Shown here piece by piece: positions 36,884 to 45,787 of a DNA stretch of 64,000 bases. The first letter of the stretch is position 1, and every line of letters begins with the position of its first letter. This DNA is from CAYOKT01 sp964404605 (GTDB lineage Bacteria; Electryoneota; Electryoneia; Electryoneales; Electryoneaceae): NCBI GenBank assembly GCA_964404605.1, contig CAYOKT010000003.1, positions 10,554 through 74,553 on the forward strand. Direction: 5' to 3'. The notes below the pieces were generated by a model, which was given only the letters and a program-made list of their open reading frames with translations, was not told the origin of the DNA and did no database searches. The position numbers and the translations under genes are program-made.

Positions 36884-38383
36884 ATGAAGAGGGTGTTTCT
36901 CCATCGGATCTTTCCGGTTTCGGTCCTTCTCGCGGCGCTTCTCTTCGGCCTCTCCGGCTGCGGAGAGAAGACTCCGGTGGACGCGAACGGTCTGCCCGGA
37001 GGCGGGAAGAGTCCGGCCGGGAATCTGCCCCCGGAAACCTATCTCAGCCTCGATTTCGCCCCGGACGCCCGGCCCGACACCAGCTCCAGCCGCAAGCGCA
37101 TGAACTGGTGGGGTGAGGACGAGGACGGCCGCGTCGTCGGCTACTATTATCGCTGGGGCAAGCTGATCTACGAGGTGACGGATACGACGACGGCGGACAG
37201 CGGTTTCGTCGTCGAGGACACCCTGTGGACCGACACCGAGTGGGTCGAGACGACGGACGAGGAGAAGGAGTTCCTCGTCCCCATCCGGTCCAGCTCCGCG
37301 ACCTTCACCTTCCAGGTCAAGGCGGTCGACAACGACGGCGCGGAGGATCCCACCCCGGCGACGATCAGCTTCCCGGTGGTGAACAGCCGGCCCGAGGTGA
37401 GCTTCCGCATCCAGTCCAACCCGATGTCGGTCGCGGGAACCCATTACACCTTCACGACGCGCAGCTTCGTGTGGGACGCAACCGACCCGGACGGCAACGA
37501 GACCATCGAGCACTTCTACTACGCCCTCGACCCGGCGGAGGGGGACACCCAGTGGGTCGAGCTGCCCGGGACCGACGCCAGTGTCACCCTGCGCGACCTC
37601 GCGCCCGGACCGCACACCTTCTGGCTGAAGGCGGCGGACGTGGCGAACTTCGAGTCGGGGCGGATCCACTTCCCCGACTCCACCGTCGCCACCGACCCGG
37701 AGGAGTGGGTCGTCAAGGTGCCGGTGGGCAGGTATCTCATCGTCGATGACTACGAACTCGACGCCCAGAACGTGCACCTGGACTTCTACCGGGCCATCTT
37801 CGACTCGCTCTACGGGGTGGAGGGGGAGGCCTATTCGACCTGGGAGATCATCGACCTGCCCTATGTCACGGTGGACATCACCGAGACCCTGCTGGCCTTC
37901 GACCGGGTGCTCTGGTTCTCCTATTACGGCCAGCCGAAGCTGCGGCAGGCCTTCAACTCGATGTACAGCTTCATCAACTCTTCCGACAAGCGCATGTTCC
38001 TGACCACGATGAGCGTGGACACGAGCATGGTCCTCGACCTGGCGGACAGCCTGTGGACCGCCGTCCCCTATCGGCTGACCACGACTCCCGCCGACACGCT
38101 GAGGTTGATCCCGCAGGATGTCACCGCGCTGCCCGTCCTCGCGATGCCGTCCAATTCGATCATCGGCCGCCCGGTGATCGCCTTCCGGCCGGCGGAAGGG
38201 GTGAGGGTGATCTATCACCTGGACGAGAGCACCAGCACGCCGCCCCAGTACCAGGGGACGCCCGTCATCGGGCTCGCCCGCGCGGACCGGTCGTACGCCT
38301 TCATCAGCGTGCCGATGCAGGTGTTCCTCTCGCGGCCGGCCGTGGGAGAAGTGATCCGGGTTCTCTTCGAGGAAGATTACTGA
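36884..38383 (+). CDS. Envelope lipoprotein with Ig/fibronectin-like domains
   Basis: A 499-residue lipoprotein: the signal FPVSVLLAALLFGLSGCGEK has a lipobox LSGC. The N-terminal half has Fn3/Ig-like strands (FTFQVKAVDNDGAEDPTP, LAPGPHTFWLKAADVANF). The second half (about 295-499, starting GRYLIVDDYELDAQNVHL) is a mixed alpha/beta domain resembling the flavodoxin-like domains seen in FCB surface lipoproteins, but I cannot name it. The ATG at 36884 is chosen because the lipoprotein signal starts there. The stop overlaps the TonB receptor start by one base (TGATG), which suggests a partner role for that receptor similar to SusD-like surface lipoproteins, although it is not a SusD homologue. 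Confidence 0.75.
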   Translation: MKRVFLHRIFPVSVLLAALLFGLSGCGEKTPVDANGLPGGGKSPAGNLPPETYLSLDFAPDARPDTSSSRKRMNWWGEDEDGRVVGYYYRWGKLIYEVTDTTTADSGFVVEDTLWTDTEWVETTDEEKEFLVPIRSSSATFTFQVKAVDNDGAEDPTPATISFPVVNSRPEVSFRIQSNPMSVAGTHYTFTTRSFVWDATDPDGNETIEHFYYALDPAEGDTQWVELPGTDASVTLRDLAPGPHTFWLKAADVANFESGRIHFPDSTVATDPEEWVVKVPVGRYLIVDDYELDAQNVHLDFYRAIFDSLYGVEGEAYSTWEIIDLPYVTVDITETLLAFDRVLWFSYYGQPKLRQAFNSMYSFINSSDKRMFLTTMSVDTSMVLDLADSLWTAVPYRLTTTPADTLRLIPQDVTALPVLAMPSNSIIGRPVIAFRPAEGVRVIYHLDESTSTPPQYQGTPVIGLARADRSYAFISVPMQVFLSRPAVGEVIRVLFEEDY

Positions 38384-41142
38384 TGGGCACCTGTCCGCGC
38401 CGCATCGGCCTCGCGCTGCTGATCGTCCTGGCGGCCCTGCTGCCGGCCGGAAGGGCGTTCGCCTTCGCCCGGATCACCGGGCGGGTGACCGACGCCGGCA
38501 ACGGGGAACCCCTGCCCGGGGTCAACATCGTCGTCAAGGGAACCTACCTCGGGAGTTCGAGCGATCTCGACGGGCGGTACTACATCGTCGGGGTCCGGCC
38601 GGGCAGCTACGACCTCCAGGCGAGCTTCGTCGGCTACAAGGTCGCGCTGAAGACGAACATCATCGTCAGGGACAACGAAGAGGTGGTGGTCGACTTCAAT
38701 ATGGAGCCCACCGTGCTCGCCCTCGGGCAGGAGATCGTGATCATCGGCGAGAAGCCGCTGATCGACGTGGACGAGACCGCCACGTCGCGCACCATCGGCA
38801 GCGAGGACATCGCCGGGCTGGCGGTCGAGGGGATCAACGACATCCTGCAGCAGCAGGTCGGCGTGGTCCGCGAGAACAACGAGATCCACATCCGCGGCGG
38901 GCGGGCGGACGAAAACCTCTACATCATCGACAACCTGTCGGTGAAGGACCCCATCAGCGGCCAGGGGCTGGGCATCTACATCTCCGCCGATGCGATCAAG
39001 GAACTCGAGGTGATCACCGGCGGGTTCAACGCCGAATGGGGCCAGGCGATGAGCGGCCTGGTCAACGTGGAGACGAAGGAGGGCGGCGACAGGTTCTCCG
39101 GCTCCCTGTCCGCCAAGTGGGACAATCTCGCCGGCTGGCCGGAGCAGCACCAGAACGCCGCGAACACGGAATTCTCCCTCGGCGGCCCGGAGCTGCTGAC
39201 CAACTACCTCCTCCCGGTCGCCGGGCTGAAACTCCCCGGCGAGACCACCTTCTTCCTCAACGGCTACGGTTTCGTGACCAACACCTACCTGCCCAAATCG
39301 CCGGTGGGGCTTGTCCCCCGGGTGGAGAGCTACGACCCCTTCGCCCTCCGGGAGGAGAACAACTGGTCCGTCCTCGGGAAGGTGACCTACAAACCGACCC
39401 GCATCTTCAAGGTCTCCTACAGCTATGGCCGCAGCCTGAGGATCAACCAGGGGTACTTCGACGCCCTCGTCGAGGACAAGGAATACTTCCCGCTGAAGTT
39501 CATGAACATCCTCGACAAGTACAACACGATCACCCGTGACGGCATCCAGCAGACCTTCAATCTGACGCATACCCTGAGCAACCGGACCTTCTACGAGCTG
39601 ACCCTCGGCAATTTCTACAACCAGGTCTCCTCCCAGTCCGGGCGCAAGGACTGGACGGAATATGTCCGCCCGGTGGACACCGAGCCGGTCTTCTACGACA
39701 TCGGCCCGGACGGGGAGGTCTTCGTCCGCGCGGGGGACGGGCTGTGGGACAACGGCAACGGCAACCTGTGGCACGACCACTACAATGACACCTGGCAGCT
39801 CAAGGCGAAGATCACCAGCCAGGTCCACCCGAAGCACCAGATCAAGGCCGGCCTGGAGTACGAGCAGACGAAGCTGCAACTGCTCAGCATCCATGACCCC
39901 TGGATCGCCTCGACGGATCTCGGCGGGGATTTTGACATGTACAGCGTCCTCACGGAGGACGGCGCCCTCTTCGCCCAGGACAAGATCGAGTTCAAGGGCC
40001 TGATCGCCAACGTCGGGCTTCGCTTCGACTGGTGGGCGCCGGGGCAGTATGTCGAGGACGCGATCAACGACCCGCGGGTGATCACCCTGACCCCCCAGGC
40101 ACGAAGGCTGTTCGTCGAAGAGACGGACCTGGTGCTGGGCCGGCGGATCAAGTACCACCTCAGCCCGCGCCTCGGGGTCAGCCACCCGGTCACCGACCGG
40201 GACATGCTCTTCTTCAGCTACGGCCACTTCTCGCAGCGCCCCAAGGGGGCGTATGTCTACGCCAAGCTGAAGAGTTACAGCCCCTCCACCTACCAGCTTT
40301 TCGGCAACCCCAACCTGAACCCGCAGACCACCGTGGCCTACGAAATGGGCGTCAAGCACCGGTTCAGCGGGAACCAGGTGATCGAGCTGGTGGCGTTCTA
40401 CAAGGACCTGTTCGACTATGCCACCAGCTTCAAGGTCAACAGCGTCAACCCGCGTCTCGGGACCGTCTCCTTCTACCAGTACTTCAACCTCGATTACGCC
40501 CGCGTTCGGGGGATCGAAGTGCGCTTCCGCGCCCGGCAGGGGCGTTACCTGACGGGGAACGCGGATTTCGCCTACCAGATCGCCACCGGAAAGAGCTCCA
40601 GCGCGAACGCGGAGATCCAGGCCGCGGCGAACACGACGGTGCAGGAGAAGACCCTCGGCGAGGAGTTCCTCGCCTGGGACAAGCCGATTAATGCCAGCCT
40701 GACCCTCTGGCTGCGGATCCCGGAAGATGACCGCCCCCGCTGGTTGGGAATCCGCTGGCCGGGCAACTGGGGCGGCAGCCTCCGCTGGGAGGTGCAGAGC
40801 GGCAAGCGCTACACGCCCGCCAAGCTGGTGAACAACGGCCAGGACATCCAGGATGACGGCGACCGGTACAGCGCCATCTCCACCTGGTGGAACACGGTGG
40901 ATCTGAAGGTGTGGAAGCAGGTCCCGCTGCTCCGGTCGATGAAGATGAGATTCTTCATCGAAGCGATCAACCTGTTCAACTTCAAGCTCCCGAACCGGAT
41001 CAACCCCCTGACCGGCGAGCCCTACGAATACGGGGATCCGGCGCCGCGGTCCTGGGAGAACGAGCAGGGGTTCATCATTATCGATCCGAGCCGCTGGAAG
41101 GCCCCGCGGCAGGTGTATTTCGGCTTTTCGTTCAGGTTCTGA
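38383..41142 (+). CDS. TonB-dependent outer-membrane receptor with N-terminal carboxypeptidase-regulatory-like domain
   Basis: A 919-residue outer-membrane receptor. After the signal peptide (IGLALLIVLAALLPAGRAFA), residues about 29-115 form a carboxypeptidase-D-regulatory-like domain (ITGRVTDAGNGEPLPGVNIV, DGRYYIVGVRPGSYDL). A plug domain follows (IHIRGGRADENLYIIDNLSV, ITGGFNAEWGQAMSGLVNVE), and the rest is a 22-strand-type barrel ending in the aromatic signature FGFSFRF. The start overlaps the lipoprotein stop; the PorV-like gene starts one base after this stop. The substrate is unknown. Domain order is as in SusC/OMP families of the FCB group, but the gene lacks a SusD partner. Confidence 0.92.
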   Translation: MGTCPRRIGLALLIVLAALLPAGRAFAFARITGRVTDAGNGEPLPGVNIVVKGTYLGSSSDLDGRYYIVGVRPGSYDLQASFVGYKVALKTNIIVRDNEEVVVDFNMEPTVLALGQEIVIIGEKPLIDVDETATSRTIGSEDIAGLAVEGINDILQQQVGVVRENNEIHIRGGRADENLYIIDNLSVKDPISGQGLGIYISADAIKELEVITGGFNAEWGQAMSGLVNVETKEGGDRFSGSLSAKWDNLAGWPEQHQNAANTEFSLGGPELLTNYLLPVAGLKLPGETTFFLNGYGFVTNTYLPKSPVGLVPRVESYDPFALREENNWSVLGKVTYKPTRIFKVSYSYGRSLRINQGYFDALVEDKEYFPLKFMNILDKYNTITRDGIQQTFNLTHTLSNRTFYELTLGNFYNQVSSQSGRKDWTEYVRPVDTEPVFYDIGPDGEVFVRAGDGLWDNGNGNLWHDHYNDTWQLKAKITSQVHPKHQIKAGLEYEQTKLQLLSIHDPWIASTDLGGDFDMYSVLTEDGALFAQDKIEFKGLIANVGLRFDWWAPGQYVEDAINDPRVITLTPQARRLFVEETDLVLGRRIKYHLSPRLGVSHPVTDRDMLFFSYGHFSQRPKGAYVYAKLKSYSPSTYQLFGNPNLNPQTTVAYEMGVKHRFSGNQVIELVAFYKDLFDYATSFKVNSVNPRLGTVSFYQYFNLDYARVRGIEVRFRARQGRYLTGNADFAYQIATGKSSSANAEIQAAANTTVQEKTLGEEFLAWDKPINASLTLWLRIPEDDRPRWLGIRWPGNWGGSLRWEVQSGKRYTPAKLVNNGQDIQDDGDRYSAISTWWNTVDLKVWKQVPLLRSMKMRFFIEAINLFNFKLPNRINPLTGEPYEYGDPAPRSWENEQGFIIIDPSRWKAPRQVYFGFSFRF

Positions 41143-41143
41143 G

Positions 41144-42277
41144 ATGAGCGATCGTGGCAGGGGAGAGCGCGGCGCCGGCCGCCGCGGAGGCAGCCGCTCG
41201 GCGCTGGTCTTCGGGCTTGTCCTCCTCCTGGGGACGGCCGGGACCGTGCGGGCGCAGTCGCTGATCCCGATCCTCGGCGGGCAGCGGGTCGGCACCTCCT
41301 CGATGACCTTCCTCAAGATCCCGGTCGGCGCGCGGGCGGAGGCGATGGGAGGGGCCTACGTCGCCATCGCCAACGACCCCTTCGCGGTGTTCTGGAATCC
41401 CGCGGGCGTCGCCCAGGTCCGCAACCGCTGGCAGGGCAAGTTCGTCGTCGACCCCGAGCGCACCCCGGAAGGCGTGAAGGGACCTGCCACCGGCCTGGCG
41501 CACCTCTACCGCGGCGCGCGGGCGTTCGGGGTGGTGCACATCGACTGGCTGGCGGACATCGACTATGATGCCCTCTCCTTCGTGCAGCCGCTGCCGGTCG
41601 GGGTTCTCGCGCTCAGCGCCGCGACCCTGACCACGGCGGACATGGAGATCACCACCGAGTTCCACCCGGACGGCACCGGTGAGTACTTCAGTTATGGCGA
41701 CGCCCTCTTCGGCCTCAGCTATGCCCTCGCGATGACGGATAACTTCTCATGGGGGGTGACGGTCAAGTACGCCCGCGAGGACCTCGCCGGGTACCTGCTG
41801 GAAAACGTGATGCTCGACTTCGGCACCTATTACTGGACCGGGTACCGTGACCTCCGCCTCGGGGTGGCGCTGGTGCACTTCGGGCCGAACTCGAAGCCGG
41901 AGGGAACCTATACCCGGGTCGATGAGAACGGCATCGAGTACGAGGACAATTTCAAGGCGTACAGCCCGCCCACCGAGTTCCGTCTCGGCGCGGCGATGAC
42001 CCTCCTCGCCGCCGGGCCGCACAAGTTTCTCGGCTCGTTGCAGCTCAACCACCCGGTGGACAACGCGGAGAACCTGAAGCTGGGCGCGGAGTACGGCTTC
42101 CGCGGGATGCTGTTCCTCCGCGGCGGGTTGAAGGTCAACACGGACGAGGACCGCTGGGCCGTCGGGGGAGGGGTGCGGGTTCCCTGGCGCGGCTTCGCGC
42201 TCAACTTCGATTACAGTTATACCGATTTCGGCATCCTGGATCAGTCCCAGCGCATCAGCGTCGGGCTGACGTTCTGA
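41144..42277 (+). CDS. PorV/PorQ-family outer-membrane protein
   Basis: A 377-residue barrel protein with signal peptide ALVFGLVLLLGTAGTVRA and the family signature IPVGARAEAMGGAYVA...DPFAVFWNPAG. The remaining sequence alternates strands and ends YTDFGILDQSQRISVGLTF, as expected for an outer-membrane barrel. PorV is the shuttle that carries type IX substrates in Bacteroidota; relatives in other FCB phyla are of unknown role. It lies between the TonB receptor and a lipoprotein, coupled on both sides (one base after, one base overlap), so all three are likely made together. Confidence 0.85.
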   Translation: MSDRGRGERGAGRRGGSRSALVFGLVLLLGTAGTVRAQSLIPILGGQRVGTSSMTFLKIPVGARAEAMGGAYVAIANDPFAVFWNPAGVAQVRNRWQGKFVVDPERTPEGVKGPATGLAHLYRGARAFGVVHIDWLADIDYDALSFVQPLPVGVLALSAATLTTADMEITTEFHPDGTGEYFSYGDALFGLSYALAMTDNFSWGVTVKYAREDLAGYLLENVMLDFGTYYWTGYRDLRLGVALVHFGPNSKPEGTYTRVDENGIEYEDNFKAYSPPTEFRLGAAMTLLAAGPHKFLGSLQLNHPVDNAENLKLGAEYGFRGMLFLRGGLKVNTDEDRWAVGGGVRVPWRGFALNFDYSYTDFGILDQSQRISVGLTF

Positions 42278-43908
42278 TGGGGAGTGGAGTGAAGGGTAAA
42301 GGCGGCGGAAGAAGAAACCCGGCCGGACCGGTGGCGGTCGCGGCCCTGCTCGCGGCGGGCCTGCTTCTGCTCGCGGGCTGCGGCGAACACCCCGCTCTGC
42401 CCACCTCGGTGGTCACGCGCCCGGAGGATTTCGGCGCCAGCGACACCACCTTCCTCCGCATCGGCCCCGACTGGGACGCCGCCGCGGGGTACACCTGGAC
42501 CCGCCCCGGCGACATCCAGATGGGCCGTGACGGCTTGCTGTACATCGTGGACAACAGCCCCGTGGGCAGCCACACGAACGGCCGGGTCGTCCAGATGAGC
42601 CGGGACGGCTCCGTCCTCCGCGATGACCTCTTCGCCGCCGTCGCCGACACCACCCGCCCGCCGCGCGGCATCGGGCAGGATTCGAAGATGAACCTCTACA
42701 TGGTCAACGGCGACAGCGTGGTCTATGCGTGGAGCCAGATGGCCGACCACTTCGGGGTGAGCGAGCTGGTGCAGTCGATGACCGTCATCTATCCCTCCTC
42801 CGGCGAGCAGGAGGTGATCGACCTGACCCAGCCCCTGTATACCTATCCCGATCTCCTGGATTCGCTTGCCCAGGGTGCGGCGTATGTCGTGGACATGACC
42901 TCCACGACCGATCCGGACAGCCTGGCCCCCTACAGCAGGGAGTACGTGTTCTACCGTGATTCCTCGCGCCCGGGGTCGGAGTTCACCGATGTGGACGGCG
43001 GCGTGGACCGCTCGGGGACGCTGTTCCTCGCCGACCAGCGGAATGACCGCATCATCAGCGTCCGTGTCAGCTTTTCGCGCCTCCTGATCCTCGGCGACGG
43101 CTCCGCCTATTTCACCTTCGAAGGGCAGTATCTCGACCAGGTTGTCACCTTCGGGCAGGGGCAGGCCTCGACGAACAATCCCACCGGGCTGGCCTCGCGC
43201 TCCGGGGGGACGACCCAGGAGGTCTTCTTCACCCAGACCGGCGGGAATTTCCTCGTCCAGAAGGTGTTCGGCGGTGCGGGGACCTGGTTCTTCGCCTTCA
43301 CCCCGAACGAGGGCGATCCCGAGCCGCAGGAGGTCCTCCAGCTCGGTTACTTCTCCGCCCCGACCGCCATCGCCGTGGGCGAGAGCGACCAGCTCGGCCT
43401 CGGACTGTTCTACGTGGCCGATTCGCTGCAGAACCGTGTCGCCGCCTTCTACCCGGACGGCAATTTCTTCCGTGAAGCGGCCGCCGAGGAGGTCCTCGTC
43501 GATGTCGGGGCCGGCGATTCCCTGGGCACCACCCTCGCCGATCTCGGGATTGCCTTCAACGCCGGGATGAACCCCACGCTCGAGGGGTATGTCGCCGCCG
43601 ACAGCGCGGACCTCGCGGTGGATTCCCTGCAGTCGATCGAGGAGGCGGCCGGCGAGGCGGGGTTGGTTTTCGACGAGACGTTGAACCCGGACCTCGCCGG
43701 GTTCGTCGCGCCCGCCGACACGGTGATTTCGCTCCTCGTGCCCGCCGCGAAGACCGTGAAGGTGCTGCTGCCCATCCTCAGCGAGCCGATGGGGGTGGCG
43801 ACCTACGAGGGGGTGGTCTACATCTCCGACACCGGGAACGACCGCATCCTCCGCTTCCGCCGCAGCGACTCCGCCGGGAACCTGCCCAACGAGGGAGAAG
43901 GGCCGTAA
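42277..43908 (+). CDS. Lipoprotein with NHL/beta-propeller-like repeats
   Basis: A 543-residue lipoprotein with signal segment VAALLAAGLLLLAGCGEH and lipobox LAGC. Repeated motifs such as IQMGRDGLLYIVDNSPVG, SGTLFLADQRNDRIISV and GVVYISDTGNDRILRFR are typical of NHL six-bladed propellers. A region at about 390-490 rich in Asp and Ala (DSLGTTLADLGIAFNAG) interrupts the propeller and looks like an insertion. The start overlaps the PorV-like stop (TGATG). It is the last gene of the secreted/outer-membrane cluster and is followed by a bidirectional terminator. It may bind a surface partner; no enzyme function is evident. Confidence 0.75.
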   Translation: MGSGVKGKGGGRRNPAGPVAVAALLAAGLLLLAGCGEHPALPTSVVTRPEDFGASDTTFLRIGPDWDAAAGYTWTRPGDIQMGRDGLLYIVDNSPVGSHTNGRVVQMSRDGSVLRDDLFAAVADTTRPPRGIGQDSKMNLYMVNGDSVVYAWSQMADHFGVSELVQSMTVIYPSSGEQEVIDLTQPLYTYPDLLDSLAQGAAYVVDMTSTTDPDSLAPYSREYVFYRDSSRPGSEFTDVDGGVDRSGTLFLADQRNDRIISVRVSFSRLLILGDGSAYFTFEGQYLDQVVTFGQGQASTNNPTGLASRSGGTTQEVFFTQTGGNFLVQKVFGGAGTWFFAFTPNEGDPEPQEVLQLGYFSAPTAIAVGESDQLGLGLFYVADSLQNRVAAFYPDGNFFREAAAEEVLVDVGAGDSLGTTLADLGIAFNAGMNPTLEGYVAADSADLAVDSLQSIEEAAGEAGLVFDETLNPDLAGFVAPADTVISLLVPAAKTVKVLLPILSEPMGVATYEGVVYISDTGNDRILRFRRSDSAGNLPNEGEGP

Positions 43909-44000
43909 TCGGCGGGTGGCTCTGTCTCCCAAAGTCGTGTAAGAAGTCTGTAACGCACCTTGCGACATGCCCCTACGCCGCGTGACCCTGTCAGCTGTAG

Positions 44001-44048
44001 CCCGGAGTCGCTGACTCCGGGAGCTTTTCCCGGCGACACGTCGCCGGG
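44001..44048. repeat. Paired R4-type palindromes
   Basis: Two adjacent perfect palindromes: CCCGGAGTC-gct-GACTCCGGG and CCCGGCGAC-ac-GTCGCCGGG, preceded by GTAG and followed by GCTGCATC. The second recurs at 60228-60247, also preceded by GTAG, and as a half copy near 6388. Confidence 0.75.
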
Positions 44049-44068
44049 CTGCATCTCGATGAATGAGA

Positions 44069-44096
44069 AAACCGGCCCGCCGTTTGGCGGGCCGGT
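44069..44096. terminator. Bidirectional intrinsic terminator
   Basis: A perfect 12-bp stem (AACCGGCCCGCC) with loop GTTT. It is flanked by AAAA on the left, which gives a T run for minus-strand transcripts, and by TTCTGTCTG on the right. It sits between the convergent propeller lipoprotein and M16 protease genes and can end both transcripts. Confidence 0.8.
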
Positions 44097-44157
44097 TCTG
44101 TCTGCCGTTAAATGGGCGCGGTGCACTCACCGCCGTCTAATGTTAAGCGTAAAAATG

Positions 44158-44272
44158 TGTCACCCTGACCCGTCCCGATTCATCGGGACGAAGGAAGGGT
44201 CTCGAATCGTTGCGTTTCCACTGAATATGAACCATTTCATTTCGAGATCCTTCACTGGCGTTCAGGATGACA
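44158..44272 (-). repeat. Long palindromic interspersed repeat R1, copy B
   Basis: A reverse-oriented copy of the 115-bp R1 unit (here TGTCACCCTGACCC ... GTTCAGGATGACA), including the nested hairpin CGTCCCGA-ttca-TCGGGACG. The conserved flank TTAAGCGTAAAA lies at 44142-44155. It differs from the other copies at scattered positions. Confidence 0.85.
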
Positions 44273-44312
44273 ATCCTATACGCCGAAAGCAGTAGGAGAT
44301 CGGCTGCTTCCC

Positions 44313-45773
44313 TTAGAATTCCTCGATCGAGATCCGTTCGACGGAGCCGAACGGTTTGAGCTGCTCCTCCACCTCGTCGCCGACGCCGACCACCGCGATC
44401 CGGATCCTGTCCGGGTGCAGGTACTTCTTCGCCAGCCGGTTGACATCCTCAAGCGTCACCCCGGCGATCTTCTGCCGGTAGGAGGCGATGTGCTTCGCCG
44501 GGTCGCCGAAGTCGTAGAGGAGAAGGGTCTGGAACTGGGTCGCGATCTGGGCGGGCGTCTCGAAGTTCATCGGGTAGGACCCGATCAGGTAGGACTTGGC
44601 GTCCTTCAGCTCCTCCGCGGTGAAACCTTCCGCGAGGATCGTGTCGAGCACCGCGTAGATCTCCTTGATCATCTCCCCGGTGGTTTCGGTCTTGGTGAAG
44701 CTGGAGATGGTGTAGGCGCCCGCCTGCTGGCGCGGAGAGAGACCGGAGCGCAAGCTGTAGGTGAGCCCGAGCTCGTTGCGAAGCCGCAGCATCAGGCGGC
44801 TGTTGAACCCGCCTCCGCCGACCATGTAATTCATCAACTTGAAGGCGAAGAAGTCATCGCCCATGTTGTACCGTCCGAGGACGTAGCCCATGCGGATCTC
44901 GGACTGTACGGCGTCCGGCTTGTCGACGAGGAGGATCTCGCCGCCTTTCGAGGCCACCGGGTCGCCCGCCGCCGGGACGGGCCGCTCGCCCTTCGGCCAC
45001 TTGCCGAAGGCGCGGCGGATCAGCTTGTCCGCCGCCTTGGGCGTGATGTCGCCTGCGACCGCGAGGACGACATTGCCCGGGACGAACAGGCGTTCGTGCT
45101 GGGCGACCAGGTCAGCCCGGGTGAACCCCTGGACACTCTCCACCGTACCATCCACCGGGAAGGCGAAGGGATGATCGCCGTAGACGAAGCGGTCGAACGC
45201 CTGGCCGGCGATGGTCCCCGGGTTGTCCTTGGCCTGCATCAGGCCGGCGATCCACTGCCGCCGCGTCCGCTCGATCTCCTCCTCGGGGAAGGTGGGGTGC
45301 AGGCTGACATCGCTGAGCAGGTCCAGCCCGAGTTCGAAGTCGCGCTTGAGCACGCTGACCTGGACATAGGTTCCGTTCCAGCCCGCCCCGCTGTTCAGGC
45401 TGCCACCGACGAAGTCGATGGCGTCCGCGATCTCGGGGGCGGTGCGTTTCTCGGTCCCCTTGGTCAACAGGTCGGCCATGAAACCGGTCAGGCCCGGCTT
45501 GTCCATCGGGTTGTACAGGCTTCCCGTGAGGGCGATCAGGCGCATGCTGACCACCGGCAGCTCGTGGTGGGGGACATAGTAGACGGTCAGCCCGTTCTTG
45601 TAGATTCTCTTCGTAATCTCCGGCAGTTCCACCGGAGAGGTGTCCAGCTTTTCCGGCGGGTTGAACGCCGGGACGAGATCCTCGTCGCCCGCGGCGAAAA
45701 CGGCGCCGGATTGCGCGGCCGGCAGGGCGAGGAGAGCCGCGAGCACCGGCACGCAGATCCATCGTTTCATCAT
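44313..45773 (-). CDS. M16-family peptidase, inactive-type subunit
   Basis: A 486-residue exported member of the pitrilysin/M16B family. It has a signal peptide (WICVPVLAALLALPAAQSGA) and the M16 fold signature (KRIYKNGLTVYYVPHHELPV), but the zinc motif HxxEH is absent; the equivalent region reads GLTGFMADLLTKGT. It keeps the C-terminal LMLRLRNELGLTYSLRSG, the arginine/tyrosine substrate-binding segment expected of the non-catalytic partner. It therefore should pair with the catalytic subunit encoded just upstream. The ATG at 45773 follows GAGGAGGA; earlier GTG starts are less likely. Confidence 0.88.
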   Translation of the reverse strand: MMKRWICVPVLAALLALPAAQSGAVFAAGDEDLVPAFNPPEKLDTSPVELPEITKRIYKNGLTVYYVPHHELPVVSMRLIALTGSLYNPMDKPGLTGFMADLLTKGTEKRTAPEIADAIDFVGGSLNSGAGWNGTYVQVSVLKRDFELGLDLLSDVSLHPTFPEEEIERTRRQWIAGLMQAKDNPGTIAGQAFDRFVYGDHPFAFPVDGTVESVQGFTRADLVAQHERLFVPGNVVLAVAGDITPKAADKLIRRAFGKWPKGERPVPAAGDPVASKGGEILLVDKPDAVQSEIRMGYVLGRYNMGDDFFAFKLMNYMVGGGGFNSRLMLRLRNELGLTYSLRSGLSPRQQAGAYTISSFTKTETTGEMIKEIYAVLDTILAEGFTAEELKDAKSYLIGSYPMNFETPAQIATQFQTLLLYDFGDPAKHIASYRQKIAGVTLEDVNRLAKKYLHPDRIRIAVVGVGDEVEEQLKPFGSVERISIEEF

Positions 45774-45787
45774 CGCTCTTTTCCTCC

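Larger units (their letters stand above)
43909..44312. other. Convergent intergenic region with palindromes, terminator and R1 repeat
   Basis: The 404 bases between two convergent genes carry two R4-type palindromes (44001-44021 and 44029-44048), a bidirectional terminator (44069-44096) and an inverted copy of R1 (44158-44272). No gene is seen. Confidence 0.8.
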
